The notes beneath the pieces were generated by a model. That model made no database searches, was not told the DNA's origin, and was given only the letters and a program-made list of their open reading frames with translations. Made by a program: the position numbers and the translations under genes. DNA of 64,000 nt from Globodera rostochiensis (taxonomy: Eukaryota; Nematoda; Chromadorea; Rhabditida; Heteroderidae): NCBI GenBank assembly GCA_018350325.1, contig JAEVLN010000011.1:2848449-2912448 (forward strand). The letters are read 5' to 3'. Position 1 is the first letter of the stretch. Each line of letters opens with the position of its first letter. Shown one piece after another: positions 1-8,390 of the stretch.

Positions 1-233
1 AAACTGGAATCTTTGGCATCTCGTCGCAAACTTTTTGATCTCTGTATGATGCACAAAATATGTCACAGTCACACTCATTTCAACCCAAAAGATATAATTC
101 CTTTCAACACACGCACTAGTCGTCGTCATTCTCTCCAAATCCGCAAAAAAAGAAAAACCCCATTTACTTCCAATTTATTCCTTCACCGCTGCACCAATTC
201 CTGGAATTCCCTCCCCTCTGACATTGTCTCAAT
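1..233 (+). mobile_element. 3' fragment of a LINE, first copy
   Basis: Bases 1-233 match bases 3611-3843 by eye without a difference, which is the C-terminal part of ORF2 of the full copy downstream. At 233/234 the match stops abruptly and the 5' region of the second copy follows. The fragment therefore lacks the terminal part of ORF2 and the A-rich tail. This is a head-to-tail arrangement of two copies of one family. The rest of the first copy lies before the window. Confidence 0.85.
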
Positions 234-266
234 CTCTGCACTCCCACCGCCACTGACCCTGGAAAA

Positions 267-1046
267 ATGGCCAAACGATCCCGGCAAGAGGCAAACCTGT
301 CCCCCATCTCGACAAACTCTGACAGTATTAATGTATTGGTCGACAGTCAAATCGCAATTATTCAAACCACCATCGAATCAATGAGCAAACTGCATACTAC
401 CCTCACTACCGAACAAATGCCTTTCCTTCAAGTGCTTATTACCACACTCTCATCACAATTCGAACTTCTTACTAAATCAATCCACCACCTAAAAACCAAC
501 CCTCCAATTCCTCCTATGTCTGTCGAAATTTCTACAGAGGAACTCGAACGACAACGGAGCTTGGTGGTCATGGGACTGCCGGAAAGCACTGATCCTCTTC
601 CATCGAAAAGAGCGGCGGCGGACAAAGCCCAGGTTTCCGGCTTACTCGATTCGTTGGGGATCGAGTGCGGCCCCAGTATTGTCTACAGACTGGGTCGTTC
701 TTTCAACCCAACCCAGAAAAGTGCCCGACTCTTAAAAGTACTGTTGCCGGCCCGTGCCTTTCAGAGACAGGCTCTCACCGCATGGCGTACCAAAAACAAC
801 ACTATCCGATCGAGCGCGTCGCAGCTGAAGAACATCCAAATTCGCGAGTCGCTGACACGTGAACAGTTGGAAGAACGCCGACGTCTGCATGCACTGTGCA
901 CTGGAAAAAGAACGAAGGATGGACAAGATTGGATCGTCTACGCCGGCTCTGTCATTTTGCGCTCTGAGGTACACATCTTCCGCCAACAAATGCAAACTCA
1001 ATCGATACCTCCCTCAACCCCAAATACTCTCTCCTCAAAAAACTAA
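267..1046 (+). CDS. LINE ORF1 protein
   Basis: The 259-residue ORF starts at an ATG (AAAATGGCC context) and stops with TAA at 1044-1046. The N-terminal 90 residues are hydrophilic and helix-prone. Residues 95-250 look like the RRM-like plus C-terminal basic domain common in LINE ORF1 proteins, with a VVMGLPES strand and an arginine/lysine-rich helix around ESLTREQLEERRRLHALC. This protein would coat the element RNA and act as a chaperone; that role is inferred from the family. The last codons before the stop form an A AAA AAC heptamer, and ORF2 is open in the -1 frame, so ORF1 is probably also made as a fusion with ORF2. Confidence 0.75.
   Translation: MAKRSRQEANLSPISTNSDSINVLVDSQIAIIQTTIESMSKLHTTLTTEQMPFLQVLITTLSSQFELLTKSIHHLKTNPPIPPMSVEISTEELERQRSLVVMGLPESTDPLPSKRAAADKAQVSGLLDSLGIECGPSIVYRLGRSFNPTQKSARLLKVLLPARAFQRQALTAWRTKNNTIRSSASQLKNIQIRESLTREQLEERRRLHALCTGKRTKDGQDWIVYAGSVILRSEVHIFRQQMQTQSIPPSTPNTLSSKN
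1037..1043 (+). promoter_or_regulatory. Candidate -1 ribosomal frameshift site (A AAA AAC)
   Basis: In the ORF1 frame the codons read TCA AAA AAC TAA, so the bases spell the canonical slippery heptamer A AAA AAC directly before the ORF1 stop. ORF2 is open in exactly the -1 frame from position 968. It has no in-frame ATG ahead of its endonuclease domain. Together these point to ORF2 being made by -1 frameshifting. I did not identify a convincing downstream stimulatory stem or pseudoknot by eye. Confidence 0.7.
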
Positions 1047-3907
1047 TTGACTGGGGACGAAATTCATCACCTTCTACCGCGGCAAATACTGGTCTTTCTC
1101 GCCATCCCTTCAAATCTAAACAACAACTCTCTAACTCTAAAACATTTTCGCTGAATTGTGCTATCTTCAACTGTCGTTCAATCAAAAACAAAATCCCCGA
1201 ACTGCAATATTTGGCTAATGACAAATTCTTTCATATAGTCTTTCTGTCCGAAACTTGGCTCTCAGATGACTCCCTCAACTCCCAACTTTCACTAAATGGC
1301 AGATTCAACACATTTCTTTGCAATAGGTCAAACTTTAAAACCAAAGGTGGTGGCTCTGCCATCTTAGTCGACTCCCGCATTTCCGCTCAGCATATCCTGT
1401 CACTATCAAACAACGGGGTCGATATCTTAATCGTAGACTTGCTCAAAGTAAAACATTTCCCCAGAATCCGACTCATTTCTGTGTATTCCGCACCTAATCG
1501 TTCCAAAGCCATCATGTCGAAATTTATCAAAACTGTACAAAAATATCTCGTAGATTACACTCTTTTGGGGGGTGACTTAAACTCCCCTTCTACTAACTGG
1601 CTCAACCCAGCAAAAACCGATCCAATTGGCGAACTCTCCACTCTGCTAGGCTTAACCCAATTAGTGTCAGAACCAACTAGAGGCCCTCATATCCTTGATG
1701 TTTGTCTCACAAATACGCCACAACTCATTTCAAATATCACCATTGAACCCGGAATTTCAACCTCGGACCATAACTCTGTGCTTTTCAAACTTAACCATAC
1801 AATCATGCCCATTCCTAAATCCAAACTAATTCGCATATTATCACCTGAAATTCTTCAAAGAACCGCTCCCCTCCTTTCACAATTTGATCTCACCAATTTA
1901 TTTTACATTGGGGAAAAATTCAACTATATTGTCAACCAAATTCACACTGTCATTTCGCTACATTTCCCTCTCAAGAAAATCCACCAGGGCCCCCGCAAAA
2001 TCAACTACCCGTCCGAAATTAAGGAAAAAATCAAATATAAACATCAATTGTTCAAATTATGTAAAAAAGTCCCTCTAACCCACAAAGCTGAGTACAGGGA
2101 CATCTGTTACGAGGTCAAAAAATCAATTTCAGACCATAAAAATAACCTCTGTAACGATGTCACATCCAATCCCCAAAAATTGTTCAAATTTATCAACTTG
2201 CAAACAAAAAAAGCTGAACCCATTCCTACTCTAGTCTATAACAATAACACGTTTATTGGTGCCTCGTCTAAAGCTGAACTCTTTGCATCCATATTTGCCG
2301 AATATTTTAACAATGTTCCAAATAATGTACCTAATACTGTCGGGCCCAGCTCTGTACACTGTTTAACCGACGCGTCCTTTGATGTCCAAACTGTTTTTGA
2401 CCAACTTGCTTCACTTCCTGATAGCACATCCCAAACTGTTGAAGATGTCAATTACCGAGTACTCAAGCACTGGAGGGCCCCCCTATCCCCCGTTCTTGCA
2501 ACCCTATTTAGGGAATCACTTGATTCAGGCCACATTCCCCATCAATGGCGCCAATCAATTATTATCCCCATCTTCAAAAAGGGCATTAAATCGGACCCCC
2601 TAAATTATCGCCCTATTTCATTAACCTCCTCAATTTGTCGCATCCTTGAGCGCATAATATCCAAACAAATTTTAAACTTCCTTCTCAAACATGGCCTCAT
2701 TTCACAACACCAATTCGGCTTCCTCCCGAAAAGGTCAACTGTCACCCAACTTCTCAAAACCTTCGAGGATTGGTCCGACCCCCTTGAGAACAACTTACAA
2801 ATTGATTGCATATACATTGACATCAGTCGTGCCTTTGACTCGGTCCCACATACATTTTTGCTGTCCAAACTCCACCACATTGGCATTAGAGGAAAATTGT
2901 TAAGATGGATTGATAACTTCCTATCGGACCGCACATTTATTGTTAAAATTGAAGATGTAAATTCCTCCACAAAATCCATTCACTCTGGGGTTCCGCAAGG
3001 ATCAGTTCTAGGCCCACTATTGTTCACCATATTTATCAACGATCTACCGAAAATAATCAGTCCCTCAGTTGGTATCCGACTCTTCGCAGATGATATAAAA
3101 ATATTTCTCCCAATTAAAAACACTTCCGACTATCAACTCCTGCAAAAGTCTATCAATGATATATGCACATGGGGCGAGACTTGGGGACTTAAAGTATCAA
3201 CAAACAAAACAAAATTATTTCAAATCACTCCCAAGCCTCGCCATCCTCCTCCCAAATTCAACTATAGCATTGGGCACACCATTATTTCTCCCTCCGATTC
3301 AATTAGGGACCTTGGCATTCTTATTCAAAACAAACTCAACTTTACGGGTCATATAAACACAATAATTAAGAATGCCTACTTCCGAGCCATCCAAATTTTA
3401 AATGCCCTCTACTCTACCAAAATACTCACCTGGGCCCGGGCCTACAAAATATATGTACGTCCAATCCTGGAATATGCAACCGTTATTTGGAATCCATCAA
3501 CAAAAATCCTTTCTAACAAAATTGAACGGGTGCAAAAAACATTCACACGTAGGGCCCTCACCAAATGTAAACTCCCCAAATGTTCCTATGATCAACGTTT
3601 GAAATTATTTAAACTGGAATCTTTGGCATCTCGTCGCAAACTTTTTGATCTCTGTATGATGCACAAAATATGTCACAGTCACACTCATTTCAACCCAAAA
3701 GATATAATTCCTTTCAACACACGCACTAGTCGTCGTCATTCTCTCCAAATCCGCAAAAAAAGAAAAACCCCATTTACTTCCAATTTATTCCTTCACCGCT
3801 GCACCAATTCCTGGAATTCCCTCCCCTCTGACATTGTCTCAATATCTTCCCCCCAGCTGTTCAAAGCTAAAGTACTGTCCCACCTAAAGACATTCGATAC
3901 AATCTGA
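1043..3907 (+). CDS. LINE ORF2: AP-type endonuclease and reverse transcriptase
   Basis: The frame is open from 968 to the TGA at 3905-3907. An AP-like endonuclease domain comes first, with an SETWL motif, a GGDLN motif and a TSDHNSV motif near its end. The reverse transcriptase follows, with YRPISL, SGVPQGSVLGP and the catalytic FADD box near 3085. A C-terminal region ending in KVLSHLK follows the RT. The enzyme would nick the target and copy the element RNA at the nick by target-primed reverse transcription. The first methionine comes well inside the endonuclease domain, so a conventional start would delete its catalytic N-terminus. Entry by the upstream frameshift heptamer explains this better. 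Confidence 0.9.
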   Translation, partial: LIDWGRNSSPSTAANTGLSRHPFKSKQQLSNSKTFSLNCAIFNCRSIKNKIPELQYLANDKFFHIVFLSETWLSDDSLNSQLSLNGRFNTFLCNRSNFKTKGGGSAILVDSRISAQHILSLSNNGVDILIVDLLKVKHFPRIRLISVYSAPNRSKAIMSKFIKTVQKYLVDYTLLGGDLNSPSTNWLNPAKTDPIGELSTLLGLTQLVSEPTRGPHILDVCLTNTPQLISNITIEPGISTSDHNSVLFKLNHTIMPIPKSKLIRILSPEILQRTAPLLSQFDLTNLFYIGEKFNYIVNQIHTVISLHFPLKKIHQGPRKINYPSEIKEKIKYKHQLFKLCKKVPLTHKAEYRDICYEVKKSISDHKNNLCNDVTSNPQKLFKFINLQTKKAEPIPTLVYNNNTFIGASSKAELFASIFAEYFNNVPNNVPNTVGPSSVHCLTDASFDVQTVFDQLASLPDSTSQTVEDVNYRVLKHWRAPLSPVLATLFRESLDSGHIPHQWRQSIIIPIFKKGIKSDPLNYRPISLTSSICRILERIISKQILNFLLKHGLISQHQFGFLPKRSTVTQLLKTFEDWSDPLENNLQIDCIYIDISRAFDSVPHTFLLSKLHHIGIRGKLLRWIDNFLSDRTFIVKIEDVNSSTKSIHSGVPQGSVLGPLLFTIFINDLPKIISPSVGIRLFADDIKIFLPIKNTSDYQLLQKSINDICTWGETWGLKVSTNKTKLFQITPKPRHPPPKFNYSIGHTIISPSDSIRDLGILIQNKLNFTGHINTIIKNAYFRAIQILNALYSTKILTWARAYKIYVRPILEYATVIWNPSTKILSNKIERVQKTFTRRALTKCKLPKCSYDQRLKLFKLESLASRRKLFDLCMMHKICHSHTHFNPKDIIPFNTRTSRRHSLQIRKKRKTPFTSNLFLHRCTNSWNSLPSDIVSISSPQLFKAKVLSHLKTFDTI

Positions 3908-4050
3908 ATGATTTTATTGATTCCATCATGTTAGTGATTTGCTTGCATTTCCTTTGATGTGATAAATAAATAAAAATAAAAAAAAAATGTAGCATCACGC
4001 TCTATGCACTGACAATGAGTCAAAAATGTTAGAAATTTCAAATAAAAAAC

Positions 4051-4844
4051 CTTAAGAATATTTTGAGATTCTTTGTCTCTTCCAACGGCCAGAATTTCGT
4101 TTGTTGGTACGGAAATATGGGCCTTGAGTGGCTTAGTGCCAGCGATTGGAATCGGAATTACCGAATAGTCGGCAAATGTTTTCGCTACGACCTAAAGAAT
4201 AAATGATTAAATTACGGAAAACCGAATTATTATGGCCATGAAAAAGGTTTGTTGCGAAAATCTATTTACCCACCAAGGCGCCTTCAGTATTTGTGCCATT
4301 TTTTCGAATTCCCACGAATATTTCTCTTTCCGTAAAAACAACGTCCGACCCTTCGAGTATTACTGGACGCCCGTGGATTTGCATGGGCGCTTCCACAACT
4401 TGCCAGGCCAGCGAATTAAGTACAGTGACAAACTAAAATTTGGAGAATTCAATTCTAATCGCATTTGCAAAGAAATCTTTTGATTTCAGATTATACTACG
4501 TACTATGAACCTCATTGGTTTTGCTGATGACATTCGTCTTTTTGTTGTTGCTTTTGGGACGGGTCAAAAGCGCGGTGCCGTTTACCGCAACTGCCAAGTC
4601 ATCCACGAAAAGGGATTGGACTGGCGGCTCATTGTCTGTCGTTGTTAGTTCGATCACTTCAATTCCCGCCTGGGCTAGCAAAGTAAATATAAAAATAAAT
4701 AAATAAAAGCACCTCAGTGAGCGTTTCTGTCAGCTCTTGATATTGTCTCGTGGCAAGTTGAAAATCAACCTTGGACTTGGCCTTTTTCTCTTCAAATTTT
4801 AAGGACGGAGGCATTCGCAAAGTAATCGCGTGCGTAAATTTCAT
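4051..4844 (-). CDS. ddah: Dimethylarginine dimethylaminohydrolase (DDAH), first four exons
   Basis: Minus-strand exons are 4844-4713, 4669-4511, 4432-4274 and 4191-4051, all joined in phase 0 (197 codons). The start ATG is at 4844. Matches to DDAH are extended: VDFQLATRQYQEL, SLFVDDLAVAVNGTALLTRP, LEGSDVVFTEREIFVGI and FADYSVIPIPIAG, then the LAVGRDKESQNILK region. DDAH hydrolyses asymmetric dimethylarginine to citrulline and dimethylamine. About 85 C-terminal residues, including the region that carries the catalytic Cys in the family, are absent. A GT follows codon 197 and the LINE tail lies about 60 bp further on, so the LINE probably sits in the next intron and the last exons lie before the window. 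By my alignment the usual active-site His of the LHLKS motif is Pro here (KPLKA). Confidence 0.85.
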
Positions 4845-5585
4845 CACTTCAACGACAATGCACTGACATCACTGTAAAGAGGAGTCTCTGATTCCCTTAT
4901 TGTTTTTTAATTAATGTTGGCTCTCTACCAATTGAGGAGACTAGCTCGGATTTAAAAAGCCAGGCCCGGGATGAATCGGGCAATCCCAGTCCCCGATTTT
5001 TCCTTAAAATCCCGATCCCGCTCAACTCTAGTTTTCAACAAATGTAGCGGTGCTCATAGTCAGGAAAATTCAAAATACCTATTATGGAATTTGAGCAAGC
5101 TTAAAAACGGAATTGGGTCGGTTAAATTTTATCTTAATAATCTCCAAAATCTTGTTTTTAAAGAGGAGTGGGTTCGGTGTCGCAAGGCGCGGTCGAGAAA
5201 TTTTTAGAAATTTTGTTGTTTTTGTTAAGGGATTTGCAATCAGGATTCAAAAAACCGTGCAAATTTTTAAAAGTTGGCGATCTGCTCTTTCAAATTGGGT
5301 CAAGTCGCTTCCGGTCCCTAAACGGATTAGGTCGAACACAATACCAAATGAAAGCTCGCAATAGCGTTATCATTAAGCAAAGATTTGCTCTTAGACAATT
5401 CTTAAAAAAGTTATGGCCAAAAAAGTGAAAAACTCCAAAAATGGCAATTTTTGGAGGTTTTATGGCTTTCGACCTTCGGAGACAATTCGACCGTCGGACC
5501 GGTAGCCGAGTCAAGTAAGGCCCACCAGGAAAATGAATTTTGTTACTCGGTGACGCCATCTTTGGTGTATTTTTAACCCTCCGGG
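4845..5585. other. Gene-free repetitive flank
   Basis: No exon was recognised. At about 4960-5010 there is a GC-rich stretch with CCCGGGATGAATCGGG-like inverted words of the kind seen near mobile-element ends. Positions 5270-5480 carry a sequence with an AAAGTTATGGCC word and a CGAAAGCTC-like word that also occur inside the foldback elements near 13650 and 16300. The stretch is probably an old mobile-element remnant. Confidence 0.4.
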
Positions 5586-6609
5586 GGTAATACTCTAGTT
5601 TGTACCCCCCCCCCTTTTTTGAAAAAAATAAAATTTTTTTAAAAGTCATATAAAACATGTTTCCGGGGGGTTTTCGTGGTCGCAATCACGATTCTGACAT
5701 TTATTTTACCCAGTTTCGAACTCCAGACCCGAATTCGAACAATTTTTTGAAAATTCAAAATTTTCTAAAATTCAATTTTAGCCTCAAAAACATACAAAAG
5801 ACATGAATTCGATGAACGGCACCCAACTCGTTCCCCGCCAACTCGTTCCACCCCAACTCGTTCCCCACACCCAACTCGTTCCCTTTTACCCAACTCGTTC
5901 CCCTCTATAAAAATGGCTTTAAACCCCTAAAAATTCTTCATAACTCTTGCGTAGAGCGTATCCGAGCTCCGTGAGTGCCGTATGTCGAACCCCTACCCCG
6001 AATTCGAACAATTGGTCGAAAAAATTGGGTTTTTCGAAAAAAAATTTTTTTTTTAAAGTCGTTTAAAAGGTTCAAAATGCTTGTTAGAACGAAAGGAAGA
6101 TCGAACGAATATGCTTTTGAGAACGATTTTGTTATAAAAAATCGATTTTGAAAAAAAAAAAATTTTTTCAAAAAATTGTTCGAATTCGGTTCGGGGTTCG
6201 AAATTGGTCAAAATAGAGGTCAGATTCGAATTCTAAGCCTTCGAATACCCCTCAAAAATTTTTTTATAAACTTTTGAATTTTTTTATTTTTTTTTGAGGG
6301 GAACGAGTTGGGGATGGGGAACGAGTTGGCGGGGAACGAGTCGTCCTTTTACCGAATTCGATCATTATTTGCTTTTTAGTTGTAATTTTATGGTTTTTGA
6401 ATGATTTTGAGGCCTGAATTGAATTTTAGAAAATTTTGAATTTTCGAAAAATTGTTCGAATTCGGGTCTGGAATTCGAAACTGGGTTAAAAAAATGTCAG
6501 AATCGTTATTAGCGACCACGAAAACCCCGCGGAAACATGTTTTATATGACTTTATAAAATTTTGTATTTTTTTCAAAAAGGGGGGGGGGGTACAAACTAG
6601 AGTATTACC
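5586..6609. mobile_element. Foldback MITE, GGTAATAC family, split by a nested element
   Basis: The left end is GGTAATACTCTAGTTTGTAC followed by poly-C; the right end is its inverted partner (GTACAAACTAGAGTATTACC). The arms run about 220 bp on each side and share an AAACATGTTTTATATGACTTT-like core and CGAACAATTTTT words. A direct repeat CCTCCGGG flanks both ends (5578-5585 and 6610-6617). Without the nested insertion the element would be about 475 bp. It has no ORF. The same termini occur in the 134 bp element at 56333-56466, whose flanking duplication is 9 bp. Confidence 0.75.
5814..6353. mobile_element. Nested foldback element with CAACTCGTTCCCC arms
   Basis: The 9 bp direct repeat GAATTCGAT flanks it at 5805-5813 and 6354-6362. 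The left arm has about five copies of a CCAACTCGTTCCCC-type unit (5824-5905). The right arm has about three inverted copies (6298-6345). Between the arms lies AT-rich DNA with no coding capacity. It sits almost at the centre of the larger foldback element, so it inserted later. A 9 bp duplication and long inverted arms suggest a MULE-like or foldback-type transposase acting in trans. Confidence 0.75.
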
Positions 6610-7035
6610 CCTCCGGGGTCTAATGAAACCGGGCCCAGGGTTTTGACCCGGGCCGGGTTCAAAAACCCGAAATAGCTCGGACTCCAAAATAATATTTGAA
6701 TCGCAAATTACTTTTATGCATGAATTTGGATGACGGTTGATTGATTATTCCTTTTCGGTTATTCTCCATTGATTGAATTTGTTTCTGGTAGGACATGGTT
6801 GGAGGGAAGCTAATAGATAGCTATTTCTGTATCCTGTTTTTTCTTACCACATAGAGACAGACCATAAGCTCTTCTCCCAATCACCGCCTCCATTCCAAAA
6901 ATAAGCGGTAAATGTATTTTCTGTTGGCCGCTGTTCATCAATAGCAATTATGTCAACTATGGACAAGTAGTTGTATTCACTCAATAATCCCCATTTTAAG
7001 CGCTTATTCTCAAATTGGCAACGACGTGCAATACC
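6610..7035. other. Intergenic, upstream of the KDEL receptor
   Basis: Positions 6620-6680 hold a GC-rich inverted motif (GGGCCCAGGGTTTTGACCCGGGCC). The rest is plain AT-rich sequence in which I see no ORF. It should contain the promoter and 5' leader of the downstream gene, but no core element can be assigned by eye. Confidence 0.4.
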
Positions 7036-8001
7036 ATGAATGCTTTCCGATTAATCGGTAGATTTTCTTTTTATTCAAAGAATTCAATCTGTTTTCTAAC
7101 TTGAGCTGATCTTTCCCATCTGTTTGCAATTCTCATTTTGCTCTGGAAGATATGGAAAACGCGCTCATGCGCAGGACTCAGCGGGAAGTCTCAAGTTCTC
7201 TTTGCGTTGGTGTTCACCTGCCGTTACCTGGACATTCTGCACTTTATTTCCATTTACAACACACTCATGAAGGTTTGTCTTAGAACTCGGGTCACTGGGC
7301 TTCCTCAGAATGGCGAAGTTATCTTTTATTAATGAACGGTGAAGTGTGTACAAATACATGCCGAACTAATTGTATTATTAAAACTGCTTGTTCTTTTTGA
7401 GGTTCGCATTTTTTAGGCTCTGTTCATCGCCGCCCTCTATGCCACCTGCTACTTTATGTTCACCAAATTTCGTGCCACTTACAATAAGGAGGAGGACACT
7501 TTCCGTGTCGAACTGCTGATCCTCCCGTGCATTGTGCTGGCAGTGTTTGTCAACGCTGAGTTCACTCTGTTGGAGGTTTTGTGGACCTTCAGCATTTACC
7601 TCGAAGGTCCTACCGATTTTACCAGAAATGGCAAAAAATGCAAATTTTTTTAGCGGTCGCAATCCTGCCCCAACTTTTCATGCTTCAAAAGCGCGGTGAG
7701 GCCGAGACGATCACTGCACATTATCTCTTTCTGCTTGGCATTTACCGCGCTCTGTACATTTTCAATTGGTCTGACCGGTTCTAACTTCGAATTCTGCTAA
7801 TTTCAGATTTTAGGGTCTACCGCTACTATACCGAGACCTTCTATGATCCAATTGTGATCGTTTCTGGCATTGTATGTGGAGAAATTAGATTACCATATGA
7901 AATCCTACTTCTAGGTTCAAACCGTTCTGTACGCCGATTTTTTCTACATTTACGTGACCCGGGTGGTCAAGGAAGGGGCAAAATTGGAATTGCCCATTTG
8001 A
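7036..8001 (+). CDS. erd-2: ER lumen protein-retaining receptor (KDEL receptor)
   Basis: Six exons (7036-7057, 7106-7272, 7417-7606, 7654-7768, 7814-7871, 7915-8001) join in frame to exactly 212 codons, the length of animal KDEL receptors. The protein starts MNAFRL and reads [19 protein letters not shown], with [51 protein letters not shown] and the C-terminal [14 protein letters not shown]. It is a seven-helix Golgi receptor that captures escaped ER proteins with a C-terminal KDEL/HDEL signal and returns them by COPI vesicles. The first exon is only 22 nt, so it is easily missed. The next gene starts 389 bp downstream on the same strand. Confidence 0.95.
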
Positions 8002-8390
8002 GTGATCAAAGCCGTAAATTGAAGGACCAAAATTTCGTGGCCTTTTTTCTATTTAGATCGGTAGTCTTCACTTGGAATTCGAAATTGTTCCTTTACATTT
8101 TTCTTTTAATGCTTTTTTGTATTATTCATGGGTTTGCTTTTGGTGATTGTTACGTAATTTATTTTTCTGTGAGTAAAAGCGGTTTCTTCTCGAGTTCTTA
8201 CTCAGTGTTCAATTTTAGCTGGGACTGACAGGCCAATTTGACGTGCTTTGGACACCGTTCCTTTTTTTACCCTTCAAATTACCTCCAATTGATAAGCCTC
8301 CTCCTCCATTCGAATGGGCGTCGCATTTGAACCTCTCTCCCATTATCAGTAATTTTGTGGCCTTCCGCCGATTCTTTTCTGCCATTCAAA

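Larger units (their letters stand above)
234..3988 (+). mobile_element. Near-intact non-LTR retrotransposon (jockey/CR1-like LINE)
   Basis: The element carries two long ORFs (an ORF1 nucleic-acid-binding-like protein and an ORF2 endonuclease-reverse transcriptase) and ends in an A-rich tail of GATAAATAAATAAAAATA type at about 3959-3988. No RNase H domain is visible after the RT. Both ORFs are open end to end, so the copy could be recently active. Its 5' boundary is not certain because it abuts the truncated copy at 233/234. On its 3' side it lies close to exon 4 of a DDAH gene, apparently in an intron, in opposite orientation. Assignment to the jockey/CR1 superfamily rests on domain order; the precise clade is not resolved. 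Confidence 0.85.
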
